From Poecilobothrus nobilitatus (lineage: Eukaryota; Arthropoda; Insecta; Diptera; Dolichopodidae): 64,000 nucleotides of DNA. How positions within the stretch are numbered: the stretch's first letter is position 1; the number at the start of each line of letters is the position of its first letter. The translations under genes were made by a program, and so were the position numbers. The stretch is from NCBI GenBank assembly GCA_947095535.1, contig OX352772.1, forward strand, positions 215,316,222 through 215,380,221, in the 5' to 3' direction. The notes beneath the pieces are model-generated. The model searched no databases, was not told the origin of the DNA, and worked only from the letters and a program-made list of their open reading frames with translations. Below are positions 11,038-21,602 of this stretch, piece after piece.

Positions 11038-13130
11038 GTGCTGAGAAGAGTTTGCAAACAGCATAGATGGAAACAATCAAAAGCTACGTGGGCTAAAGCC
11101 AAACAGATTATAAACAAAAAATCACCCAGAGGAACTATGATGCTGGATATTGATAATCACATAACAACAAGCCCAGAAGCAATAGGTAAACACCTACTAC
11201 ATAAATGTGCAAACTACAGCAATAGCGTTAGGGAAGTTACAACAATTCGAAGTCTTAATACCAGAAAAATAGCAGAATCGGTCACAGACAATGCTTTTAC
11301 AATGGAAGAAATGCTGGATACACTAAAGGATTTCAAGAGAAAAACTTCCGGTTTTGATGGAATATCCTACAGTATGCTCAAGGATGCTGGACCCATATTT
11401 CACATCAGGTTAAACGATAGAGGTGGTGGTGAACATGATATACACACAGAGTCTTATACCACAAGCCTGGAAAATGGCTAAACTGATCCCTATCCAAAAA
11501 AATATAAGAACCCACAGCACCAAGAGAGCTACAGATACATCTCACTGCCTACAATGAGCAAGTTGATGCAAAAAATGGTAGCTGAACGCCTAAATTGGTG
11601 GTTACATAAGAAGGTAGATAATGAAATGCAAGGCTTTACAGAACATTATAGTACAACAACACTGCTACAAGAAGTTGATATTTATTTAAGTGAAACAATG
11701 ACGGTAAGTGATCACTTAGATATAGTCTCGTGCGATCTCGAAAAAGCTTTTGACAGGGTCACAAAAGGAAGCGTTCTAAGACAACTAAATATCTGGGGCA
11801 CAGGAAAGAAAATAATCAACTACATTCAAGACTTCCTCTCATGCAGGAAGATAGTGGTATCAGTCAACGGATATTACAGCGAGCATCTTGAATTTAAGAA
11901 TGGCATTCCACAGGGTTCACCCCTTCCTGTACATCTTTTCAATATATACATCGCTTCTAACTAGCTAAAGAACTAAATGCAATACCAAGATTAACAAAAT
12001 TTTTTTACACATAGTCTTGATGGCAAAAGGGCAAACCGGACTAAGACAAAACGTCGTAAATAATGCTCTATTAAAACTAGAAACATGGGCAAAAGAGCAT
12101 GGTGCGATAGTTTAATCAAGTAAAACCGAAGCAATGCACGCGTGTCGCAAAAGACGAAACTGTATTAAGTCCACCATTATACACAATAACATCATAATTG
12201 AGCAAGGCACATTTGAAGCTGTTAGGAATCACCATCAGCAAAAACCTGAAATACAATAAGCATGTGAAGGAGCTTAGGAAATCAATCCAGAAAACAAACA
12301 ACTTGCTCAAAATCATCTGCCGCAAAAAGTATGAACCACCAACGGCAACCGCGGTGAAGATAGCGAAAGCAACACAGCTTGGAAAAGTTAATTATGGTAT
12401 TATAATTCATTGTTTCATTACCAAGGGTAACATCAATCAAATCCAAACCGCGCTCAATCAAGCGGCCAGAACAGCTTTAGGTGCACTTATGCCAACCACA
12501 GTGCCGGCCTTAATCACAGAGTCAGGATTTCCGACGGTACTAAAATTCCGCTACGCAAGCGCCATGGAAAATATTACTAAAAGCTACACAACATACAATC
12601 CCACTACACCGACTAGTAAAAGCGAAATTATAAAACTGTACAAATCTTACAAATAATTCGGCACTAGATAGAGCTATTTCAAATTGGTTAAAGCTAAAAT
12701 TAGAAATAAGTGCGGCAACAATAAAACAATAAACCAACACACATGGGAAAATTGGAGAAAGTACGTCGATGATAGCCCTCCAATCTACAACAAAAGTAGC
12801 ACAAGTAATTAGACATACATCCAACTCTTTAATGAACAGATACAATTAGGAGAAAAGAAAATTGAATTATACACCGACGCTTCTAAATCAGAGTACAGAG
12901 TGAGCGTAGCGATTACGACCGTAAACACCATCCGTAAAATAGCAATACTACCGAACCAATGTCAAGCTTTTGTCGGTGAAGAGACGGCTATATGGGAAGC
13001 AATAAACATCACCAAACAGAGTGAAAAGAAATAGAACATTTTGACAGACTGTCTGAGTGTAGTCAAAGCTGTTAAAAACACATGCAACAAAACTCAAACT
13101 ATACTGGATATAAGGAACGCAATAATCTAA
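11038..13130 (+). pseudogene. LINE ORF2 reverse transcriptase and RNase H region, degenerate
   Basis: Reverse transcriptase fragments in several frames: 'FKRKTSGFDGISYSMLK', 'DLEKAFDRVTKGSV' (motif A aspartate) and 'GIPQGSPLPVHLFN' (motif B). A stop follows at 11,962-11,964. The next stretch reads into 'IVLMAKGQTGLRQN' with the YADD catalytic box missing. Downstream are thumb and linker sequence (12,198-12,656) and an RNase H start 'IELYTDASKSEYRVSVA' near 12,862. The same loss of YADD is present in copy 2, so it predates the duplication. Confidence 0.7.
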
Positions 13131-13250
13131 GGAGAGAGTAAAATCACAGAGGGTAAAATAGTTGACCCACATGTCTAATAGGCAAAGGGCCCTAAAAATA
13201 TCGGCTGTCATTTATGCCAGTTCGGTAAAAATAATAAATAAATAAATAAA

Positions 13251-14082
13251 ATTCACTTTTTATATTCAAAAAATATGACTTTAATTTTAACTTAAGTTGC
13301 AGCATCCAAATTTATATCTTCACTCTCATCATCATTTCATCACTCTCATTATATCAACCTCTCTTTCATCAAAAAGAAAATGTTTCCATCTACCTACGTA
13401 AAGAATGTTGGTTCAGTAAAAAGAGTAAGACTAGTCAAATTAGCAATTCACATTAAATTTCTCAATATAATATCTAACTTATATTAAATTTATTTCTAAT
13501 TGACTAAATTTTAGATACTTAGTTACTAACACCATACACTAATTAAAACATTATTAACAACAAAAAATTTAACATCGCTAAGACCAATGCAAACTGTTTC
13601 ACAGTTTTTCAATTTTTCATTTTACTTTAATGATTACATACATTTGATCTTACATCCAACATGACAAGTTAAGATCAAAACATAACGTTTTAAAATATTG
13701 CTTTGGAAGAGAAAAAAAAGGAAAAGAAAAACAATAAATATATCAAACCCAACTTTTGATTCTACTACCAACATGTCAAGATTAGATCAAAGGTATCACA
13801 AACAGTAGCTTGATACTACTTACGCAAATAGTTTTCATTCACAGACTAGGTAGTTAAGACTAGTAAATCATTCACATTAAAATTATAATAACTGTTAATA
13901 TATGCCGTACAGAAAAATATACTACTGCTATATCAACCAAAAATAAAAGATTTATAACATTTAAACAAACTCCCAAACTTAGGATTTAAAACTACTATAA
14001 AACATGCAATCTTTCATTCAACCCTGACACCATTCAACATGTAGATACAACCCCTTCTGAAATGAGCAACTAGATTCTTATT
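13251..14082. other. No gene; includes the empty Polinton target site
   Basis: AT-rich sequence. 13,251-13,632 matches 50,773-51,154. The match stops exactly where the Polinton begins in the other copy, so 13,627-13,632 (TTAATG) with the following ATTACATAC is the uninterrupted insertion site. I see no coding sequence in the rest. Confidence 0.7.
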
Positions 14083-15195
14083 TTAAATGATTTGGTAGTT
14101 CATTATATAGTTTAAACCCTTTATAAATAGCGAGTTCAGCTCGGTACTGATGAAACATTTTGGTAATCTAAAATTTTGGTTATTCCTTAGTCTATATGGT
14201 TGAGCTTGCCGCACGTAATTCATTAAGTTCCTTAATATATCCGTTGGTCTTGCAAACTTTATTTTATGGATGAATAATAATATGTTTAAATTTATCCTTT
14301 GCTTAATATTCAGCCATTTAAGTATTTCGAGCATTACAGCTATTGGAGTATCTCTTCTAAGTTTAAGAATTATGCTCATGGCTTTATTTTGTAGTTTTTA
14401 CAATATATCGACCATTCCTTGGTTAGTCATAAACAGAATAGTTGAGCAGTATTCGTAATTAGGTTTAACCATCGCATTGTAGATATTAATTGCACTTTTT
14501 AGAGACAATTTTTTTCTTATTCTTCTTAAGAAATCAATTTTCTTACTAATTTTTTTGCAAACGTATTCTACGTGTTGACTGAATTTAAATTCATTATATA
14601 CTATCACTACTAGGTATTTTACTTCTTTATCTTTTGTAATTGTTTCAACTCCGATTTTTAGCGTCATCGCATTATTATAATTTATTGTCACAAACTTTGA
14701 TTTTTTCACATTGAGTTTAAGTTTATTTATTTCAAACCAACTGTTCAACTTGGCTAGGTCATTCTCCATATTTATGTTACATTTACTTGGATTATCACCA
14801 ATAACTCCTCTCCAATATTATTAATATACATAATGAACAACAGTGGACCTAGTATGGAACCTTGCGGAACTCCCAGATTAATAAATTTTCTTGTTAAGAG
14901 GTTATCGTTGATTCTTGTTCTTTGACTCCCACCATATAGGTACGAAGCAAACCATTTCAGTTCTTTTCCTTCTATACCATATTTTTCCATTTTCTAAGTA
15001 GAATGAATGCTCAACAGTCTCAAATGCTCTTTTGAGATCAAGAAATACACTGTAGATTATCTTTTTTTATCTTTTTCACCTTTCCATCTTGTTATGATCC
15101 AATTCCAGGCAGTTTCGCAAGAATGATTTCTGAGAAAACCGAACTGTATTTTTATCAGTATTTTATATTTTGAAAATATTGCCTCCAGCTTTTAT
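14083..15195 (-). pseudogene. Non-LTR retrotransposon reverse transcriptase fragment
   Basis: Minus-strand remnant, 5' truncated near 15,195. It reads 'FGFLRNHSCET', 'DLKRAFETVEH' (motif A region, with frame disruptions), then 14,772-14,990 with 'LGVPQGSILGPLLFIMYIN' (motif B). After a break at the expected YxDD region come 14,398-14,769 (LNVKKSKFVTI thumb region) and 14,083-14,379 (C-terminal 'LQNKAMSIILK', 'QPYRLRNNQNFRLP'). No RNase H is seen. It differs from the I-type LINE at 8.4 kb. The exact clade (Jockey- or CR1-like) is not settled. Confidence 0.75.
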
Positions 15196-15663
15196 ATTAA
15201 ATTCACGGGCTTTATGGCACATATATAAATGCTATTTATTTATTTATACTAATATTACATACATAAATGTAATGCAATATTATTGAATCGGCATCGGCTA
15301 CTAAGGCCATTATAGGTTTTTATACTATTATTAAATTATATACTAATATTATTTATTTTGTTTATAATGTATATTATATATATATTTACATTATATTTGG
15401 TCGTACATACCCCCTGTAAAGAAAAAAAACACTTACAGGTCCCCCGTAATTCAGAATTAGAAGGATTTTAGAGGTTAATTCAAATTCAGGGTTATTCTCC
15501 TTTAATATAATATTTATATGATATTAGTATGCGAGATTCTGAATTGGGAAGGATTTTAGAGTTGGTTGCAAAATAATGGTTGTACTGCTTTTCCAGAATA
15601 TGTATATATATATATACCTATATGTACGTATATATAGTTTATCTATATGGCAAATTTTGAATT
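15196..15663. other. No gene; AT-rich spacer
   Basis: Contains TA-rich runs (15,380-15,400 and 15,600-15,640) and two related stretches around 'AATTC(A)GAAT..GGAAGGATTTTAGAG' (15,450 and 15,537). Nothing coding is recognisable. Confidence 0.5.
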
Positions 15664-16071
15664 TTGTTGGCAAAATTATTTTCTATTTCAATGCGAATTT
15701 TGCCCATTGGGACTTTTATCCTTAATACTGAGACAAATGTCCCATGGGACTTCTTACTCATTGAAGTGAGTCAAAAGTCCGTTATCCGAGTCCGATGCAC
15801 AAATTTTACTTCTCTTATTATTCCAATAAATACCTTATTATTTGTCAAATCTGTTTTAAAATTAAATTTTTCTGCTAATCCTTTAGAGTTTAAAAATAAT
15901 TCTTGCTCCATTTCAATTAGATTATAAAAAGGTGGATTTACTTTGGAAAATTTTATAATTTCATACCATTCACTTGGTATAGAAACTGGTCGTTCTTTTT
16001 GTGTATTTTCAATGCATGCATACATTGAATCACCTTGGTTTTGGGTATGACCTTTTTCCAAAAAACGATGG
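15664..16071 (-). pseudogene. C-terminal remnant of a DNA-transposon-like protein
   Basis: Minus-strand frame beginning FLEKGHTQNQGDSMYACIE, then 'YEIIKFSKVNPPFYNL'. This H-T-Q-N..D-S motif followed by a 'W...I' segment is characteristic of a large insect repeat-encoded protein family (I recall it as DUF7869-type; a DDE-like transposase origin is my inference). The same family, in a different member, is found at 38.5-40.7 kb, where the matching motif is SGHTHSACS. Only the C-terminal third is left here, and it is interrupted after 'HRTRITDF'. Confidence 0.55.
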
Positions 16072-17165
16072 ATCGGTTAATACGCCACATAGGTAGGTGT
16101 TCAATCCTGAATCAGCAACCTAAAAGAAAGATATGATTGAATGTATCATGTTTCATCATTAAATGTAAAATAAATACATTTATTTATACATACCTAGGTG
16201 TTACCTGCAACTTTCGAGCCAGCACATACAACCTTAAATGAAGACAGTACAAAGAATCATATTAGTTTAATAAAAAAAATGCATATTACTTATCTGAGCA
16301 AAGGTGAATCCAGGTTCCTGAGTGATGGTTGGGTCCTGGTGGCGATCAGCATGCAGCATCTTCAAAAATCATCCACATTTTTGTTTGCTATTAATATATC
16401 TAAATCAATATTATATTTAATAATTATGAATACATTGTTTTTAAAAAAAGTATTATTGATACTTACATTAATTGTCAAAACCTAACAAATTCACAATGTT
16501 AGATAGAAATAGTCAAAATATAATTGTTTTCATTTTGGGACACAAGGTGTCAATTACATTAACTAAAATTATTTTATTCACAATAATTTTATATTTTTTA
16601 TATATTCAATAATTACAATACATTTTTTTTTATATATATACTTTATTTTTTTATTTTATGATGTACTTTAAATTCAAGGTTACTGACCTTCGGTTAAACG
16701 TTAGTCCTGAACCGTTTAACTCAAGTTTATATACACCCAAATTTCATGAATTTTTTTTCATGTAATTAATTTTTTAGTATTTTTAAGGTTTCTTATGTAA
16801 ATTAATTATAAATGAATTATATATGGTTTTTTTAAAATTATTTTGAAATGGGATTTTTAATTTTTTAAATAGTGTTTTTTTTCTAAACATTTTTTGGTCC
16901 TTCGAGCCGGATCAAAATAATTTTGTAAAAAAATTTAATAATAATTTTCGTATAATCAAGGTCTTATATAATGTATAATATAGGTCTATATAATTAAAGT
17001 GAAGTTACCGTAACTAATATTTTTTGTTATAAGGGTGAACAGTATTAGCAATAAAACAGTGCGACATTATATATAAAAATAGAGAAAGCATAAAATTTAA
17101 ATTAAATTATGAAGTTAACTTGGTAGAATATAATTGATTAGAAATAACATTGGGTTTTATGTATA
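16072..17165. other. No intact gene; possible BEL/Pao 5' end
   Basis: The stretch holds TGGTCCTTCGAGCCGGATC at 16,895-16,913, which I recognise as similar to the leader just after the primer site of many insect BEL/Pao elements. BEL gag sequence resumes on the far side of the errantivirus at 28,947, which fits a 5' leader split by the later insertion. 'TGTTAGATAG' near 16,498 could be an LTR start, but no second LTR was found. The open frame at 16,198-16,485 is not supported. Confidence 0.35.
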
Positions 17166-17169
17166 TATA
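17166..17169. repeat. Target-site duplication of the errantivirus, left copy (TATA)
   Basis: TATA immediately outside the LTR edge at 17,170. The same four bases lie just outside the other LTR at 28,687-28,690. A 4-bp duplication of TATA/YRYR sites is usual for errantivirus integrases. Confidence 0.75.
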
Positions 17170-17469
17170 AGTTATAATAAAAGAATTTATAATCTTTTAA
17201 AAAATAATTTTATTACTGTTGCAATAAGGTTTCTTGCTTAAGACTCATTTTACATTTTAATTTCCAAAGTTTTTATAAAATTATGTTAACATTAACAATT
17301 TTTGAATAAGAATTTACAATAAAAAATATTAACCTAATTATGTGAAAACATTCTAATTTTAATTAAAACCGGATGCGCGTGCAATAATTGAATTTGGTGT
17401 GAACCAAATTAAATTTCTATTCCCAAATTGCGATTTTGCTGATTTAGCAGATTAGCTGTTATGTTAACT
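17170..17469 (-). repeat. 3' LTR of the errantivirus
   Basis: 300 bp, minus-strand ends AGTTAACATAAC...ATTATAACT. It aligns with 28,381-28,686 with three substitutions noticed. It carries about 21 bp ('TTTTTGAATAAGAATTTAC') that the other LTR lacks, and lacks a 25-28 bp partial duplication near the outer end of the other LTR. Confidence 0.9.
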
Positions 17470-17480
17470 CCTCCCCTTTC
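17470..17480 (-). promoter_or_regulatory. Polypurine tract of the errantivirus
   Basis: GAAAGGGGAGG on the minus strand, directly abutting the AGTTAAC start of the 3' LTR. This position and composition are those of the plus-strand primer site for reverse transcription. Confidence 0.85.
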
Positions 17481-17546
17481 AAAAATCCGCGTCTCGTGGA
17501 TTAAAAGTTGAGTTTGATTAGTCCTAATTGGTTGGTTACGTCTTGA

Positions 17547-18195
17547 TTAGATGAGTTTGTTTGAGGTATGACCCAATTCTTTCGGTAGTTTTGATGTAAC
17601 AGGAAAATGATAACTAAGATAATGCCTGAAATTGTTGGCCATGATATTAACGAGCTTTGAAATTTGGTAGTTCTGGAATAATTCTTGTAGTTTTCCCAGA
17701 TTTGTTAGGTGTAGTTTATGAAAATATTTCAGGTTGAGTCTAATGCCATTCGTTGTAATATTGGTTCTTAAAATCGGCGGTAGGACTTCCGACCATTTAA
17801 CTTCTTTATTGGTGAATTTCTTGTTTTTCAGTTGAAAGCTCTCATTTTGGTATTTTATTATGAAGCTTCCCTCTAGATGTTTTGTTGAGTTGTTGTAGAA
17901 AAGACTTCCATTAAAATTTTTACAACAAATTATGTTTTCGTTCAGAGAATCAATTATTTCATTATCACTGAATTCATATTCACACTCTGCATTTGGGTCA
18001 TTTATAAGTTGATAAATGCAGTGATCTTCCTTCAGTTGTTTTAATTGTTTGGGTTCACAGATGAGCGTATCCTTGAAGTTGTTACATTTTTCGGAAATTC
18101 CCATAATTTCGTTTTTGTTGACAAGAAGCTCTCCATAATCTAAGTGAATTTGTTGCTTGTTGGTGATTGTTGATCTAATTGAAACGTGGTTATAA
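17547..18195 (-). pseudogene. env: Errantivirus env, C-terminal part
   Basis: Minus-strand frame open from the edge of the 18,196-20,075 insertion to a stop at 17,547. It has a cysteine pattern typical of the ectodomain of errantivirus F-like envelope proteins (CNNFKDTLICEP, EDHCIYQL, AECEYEF, NIICCKNF). It ends with 'RHYLSYHFP' and a short tail, and no clear hydrophobic anchor is preserved at the end. It is in phase with the N-terminal part across the insert, so the two pieces were one gene. As it stands no full-length Env can be made. Confidence 0.8.
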
Positions 18196-20075
18196 TTTTT
18201 TATACCCTACAGCTAAAGTATAGGGTATATTAACTTTGGTATGGTGTTTGTAACCACCAAAAGGAAGCGAGTTAGGTATAGACATGTATATATATTCTGA
18301 ATCAGGATCACCGCCGGAGTCGATTTAGCGATGTCCGTCCGTCCGTCCGTCCGTACGCACGATAACTCAAAAAATAATGATGCTATCTTGATGAAATTTA
18401 TATAGTAGGTTACTAATTACGAAGGAAAGGCTAAGTCCGAATCTGGACAAAATCCGTCCATGGGTTCGGATTCTGGAAGCTTCCGAATGATTCCGGGCTT
18501 TTGGAGATAATCTCCGCAAACGAGATTATCTCAAAAAGCAACAAAGATAGAACCTTCAAATTTTGTACAATGATGTTTCTTCCCGTTCGATTTATGTCTC
18601 TGAAATTTAAGAGGATTTGGTCCATGGGTTTGGGTTTTGGAAGCTTCCGAACGAGCACCAGAGCAAATGAGATTATTTCCAAAACCAACAAAGATAGAAC
18701 CTTTAAATTTTGTACGATGATGTTCCTTCCCGTTCGATTTATGTCTCTGAAATTTAAGAGGATTTGGTCCATGGGTTTGGATTTGGAAGCTTCCGAACGA
18801 GCCCTAGAGCAAATGAGATTATCTCCAAAACCAATAAAGATATAACCTTTACTTTTGGCAGAATGGTGTTCTTTCATGTATGATTTAGGCCTCTGAAATT
18901 TAAGAGGATTTGGTCCATGGGTTTGGATTTGGAAGCTTCCGAACGAGCCCTAGAGCAAATGAGATTATCTCCAAAACCAACAAAGATATAACCTTTAAAT
19001 TTGGCAGGGTGGTGTTCTTTCATGTTTTATTTAAGTCTCTGAAATGTGAGAAGATTTGGTCCATGGGTTCGGGTTTTGGAAACTTCCGAACGAGCCCCAG
19101 AGCAAACGAGATTATCTCCAAAACCAATAAAGATAGAACCTTTAAATTTTTTATAATGATGTTTCTTCCAATTTGATTTATGTCTCTAAAATTTAAGAGG
19201 ATTTGGTCCATGGGTTTGGTTTTGGAAGCTTCCGAACGAGCCCCAGAGCAAATGAGATTATCTCCAAAACCAATAAAGATATAACCTTTACTTTTGGCAT
19301 AATGGTGTTCTTTCATGTATGATTTAGGCCTCTGAAATTTGAGAGGATTTGGTCCTTGGGTTCGGATTTTGAAAGCTTCCGAACGAGCCTCAGAGAAAAT
19401 TATATTATCTCCAAATGCAACAAAGATATAACCTTTAAATTAGGCAGAATGGTGTTCCATCATGTTTGATTTATGTTTCTGAAATTTGTGAGGATTTGGT
19501 CCATGGGTTCAAATCTTGGAAGCTTCCGGACGAGCCCCAGAGCAAACGAGTATATCTCCACAACCAACAAAGATAGAAGTTTTATTTTTAGTACAAAGGT
19601 GTTCTGTTATGTTTCCTTTTCTGTAAAACTGGAAACTGACATTTGAAAGAATTTGAACCATGGGTTCGTATTTTGGAAACTTCCGGACGAGCACAAGAGC
19701 AACGAGCATATCTCCAAAACCAACAAAAGTAGAACCTTTAAATTTAATAGAATGGTGTTCTGGCAAGTTTTCTTTATGTTCCTGAGATGGATTCGATGAA
19801 TTGGAGTGGCAATTCGGGTAGCTGACACAAATATCCCAAGGACTACCAATCTTCGAAAATAATTAAGATAGAAACTTAAAATTTTATACAAGGGTGTCAA
19901 GCATATCCCAAGCGGATGCCTCTTTTACGTTCTTGAAAATCGAGTTGAATAAGGCAGAAAAGGGAAGAAGTTCAAGCAGCTGCCAAAAACACTTATGGAT
20001 TTTTAATTTAATTCGAATTATTCAGATGTAGGGTATTAATAAGTCCGTTGCATCGACTTACTGTTACATTTACTT
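18196..20075 (-). mobile_element. Helentron-like/mini-me-type element, copy D, inside env
   Basis: About 1.88 kb with both ends. The 5' side (20,075) reads 'AAGTAAATGTAACAGTAAGTCGATGCAAC', then TACCCTAC near 20,030. About nine central units of 147 bp follow (18,520-19,720). The 3' side has the GTCC microsatellite (18,328-18,352), the 'GAATCAGGATCACCGCCGGAGTCGA' core, (TA)n, and a terminal hairpin TATACCCTA...TAGGGTATA at 18,201-18,229. No duplicated target sequence is visible and the env reading phase is kept across it, which fits Helitron/Helentron insertion without target duplication. Confidence 0.75.
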
Positions 20076-20816
20076 GTTTGACTGGTTTTTGGTATTGCAA
20101 TCACATATAACAGCGTATAGTTCTTTACTACCATTATTGGTTCCGCGTATTCTACTGCTTCGATTGTATTGGAATAGGGCAGAGTTTCTAGTTCGCTTAT
20201 CAGTATGTTAATTTCTTCCCTATCTAGTAGATTGGTGTTTATAACTTTACTTTTTGCTAATTGTGCTGCCCTTACTATTTCTTTGATGTCTTCTTTTATC
20301 ATCATCAGTTTGTTAAAGATGCTTTGTCCCTTGTTTGAAGAGTTATCATTATATTGTTGCCTAATCTTATTATATTCGTTGAAAATCTCATTTGTTTTTT
20401 CTACAAAAGCTTTATTTATTTTATATTGCTCGTTATTATTTTCTATTATGTCATTCTGGCTTTTCATTATCTTTTCCCAGTCAGTAGCATCTGGGTTCCC
20501 TGCGATCCACTTCCATGCGGATCCTATCCAATTTACTGAACTTTTTTTCCTTGGTTTTTCCTGTACTAGGTCTTCAATTAACCGTTCAATTTCTTTAACC
20601 TGATATATTGAATGGTCTTTTATGCTATTTGCTGGGTCTATATGTTGTATTAAATTTGATGCTCTTTCCAATATTTCAATGTAGTTTGTTAACTCAATGA
20701 CGTGGACTATTTTAAATTTTCCGCTAATGACGCGGCCATTGCCTTGCTTTATAGTTACTATGAGAGTGTGATATTCGTAAATGTTAAGTTGAGCTGCCAA
20801 TCTGCATAAGGTTAGT
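20076..20816 (-). pseudogene. env: Errantivirus env, N-terminal part
   Basis: Envelope fusion protein homologous to baculovirus F-type proteins. The frame contains 'ISGKFKIVHVIELTNY', a basic stretch (KPRKKSS) at the expected protease-cleavage position, then the 'NWIGSAWKWIAGNPDATDW' segment typical of errantivirus Env, followed by an N/Q-rich helical region. A minus-strand poly-T tract ending in AG at 20,817-20,818 would serve as the acceptor for the spliced env mRNA, upstream of the first codons. The cleavage motif departs from a clean dibasic R-x-K-R. The gene is cut at 20,076 by the Helentron-like insertion. Confidence 0.8.
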
Positions 20817-20848
20817 CTAAAAAAAAAAAATAAAAAAGAATTAGGTTT

Positions 20849-21602
20849 TTAATTAATATTCTTAATATGAGTTTTATGAATCCGACGTCCTGATGTTGTT
20901 GTTACGGTGACTTTGTTATTTTTTGCAACTGTTTCTTTTTTAAATTTTGGTTTATTTTTGCCTTGGATCTGTTTAATTGCTGTATATACTGTTTCTCCGG
21001 TAGCATATTCTCTTGGTATGTGCCTTTTTAAGTTTTCTTTATTAATTTTATTCTTTTGATTTCTTCTTATACGATCTATTAGATCCTCGTTTATATTTTC
21101 TTTGAAATTTGTCAAGTTTTGGTAGTTTATTCTCTGAGATCTTCCAAAGAAAACATCGGTTGGTTTTTTCTTCGTGAATGAATGGATCGTGTTGTTATAA
21201 CGGTCCATTATATCAATATGAAGGATTTCTGTTGGATATGTCGGTACCGGTGTTGGTTGAAGCTCTGGTTTATTTGGGTCTCTGTCATATTTGTTTGTGT
21301 TGCAAATTTCGCAAGTTTTTGTATACTTTTTTACCAGTGCTGCCATCTGTGGGAAGTAGTATCTCTCTAAAAATTTGATCTTTATTCTCACTCCAGTTGC
21401 GATGAGCCCTTCGGTGTTCTGTTTTTATGATGTTGAACTTGTTTTCCTCTGATCTTATATCTTCAACTACTCTTTGTGTTATTTTAATTTTATAGTTTGC
21501 GAAATGTTCCTTATACAAGTCTTGTAGTATTTGAATATGTTCTTCTGGAATTTTTAGTCCATTCGTAACTGATGGGTTTAGTTTTTTTTTCAAAATATCA
21601 GT
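20849..21602 (-). pseudogene. pol: Errantivirus pol, integrase region with core deleted
   Basis: Frame 21,285-21,593 carries the start of the HHCC zinc-binding domain (HRRAHRNWSENKDQ). A frameshift near 21,370 moves to 20,849-21,391 with the two cysteines (CEICNTNKY) and 'TEILHID'. Immediately after this the sequence jumps to 'YNNTIHSFTKKKPTDVFFG', the distal end of the catalytic core. Roughly the whole D,D-35-E core is absent, so integration activity is lost. The C-terminal K-rich tail ending 'IHKTHIKNIN' is present. Confidence 0.8.

Larger units (their letters stand above)
8467..13250 (+). mobile_element. I-type non-LTR retrotransposon (LINE), copy 1, dead
   Basis: Two-ORF LINE. ORF1 has a zinc-knuckle gag, and ORF2 has an apurinic-type endonuclease, a reverse transcriptase and a C-terminal RNase H-like segment. 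The 3' end is a run of TAA/TAAA repeats (13,231-13,250), as in I-factor-like elements. Both ORFs carry frameshifts and stops. Most lesions are identical in the copy at 45,789-50,772, and the flanks match too. The two copies therefore arose by duplicating a dead element with its surroundings, not by two insertions. Clade assignment (I-like) rests on the RNase H and the gag pattern. Confidence 0.8.

Noticed and set aside
16198..16485. 95-codon plus-strand frame
   Set aside because: No motif, low-complexity end, within decayed transposon sequence.
18431..19900. CRISPR-like regularly spaced repeats
   Set aside because: The units are contiguous 147-bp tandem repeats without short direct repeats and unique spacers, and the context is eukaryotic.
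20205..20603. 132-codon plus-strand hydrophobic frame, possible membrane protein
   Set aside because: It is antisense to the errantivirus env N-terminal region, which has clear family motifs.
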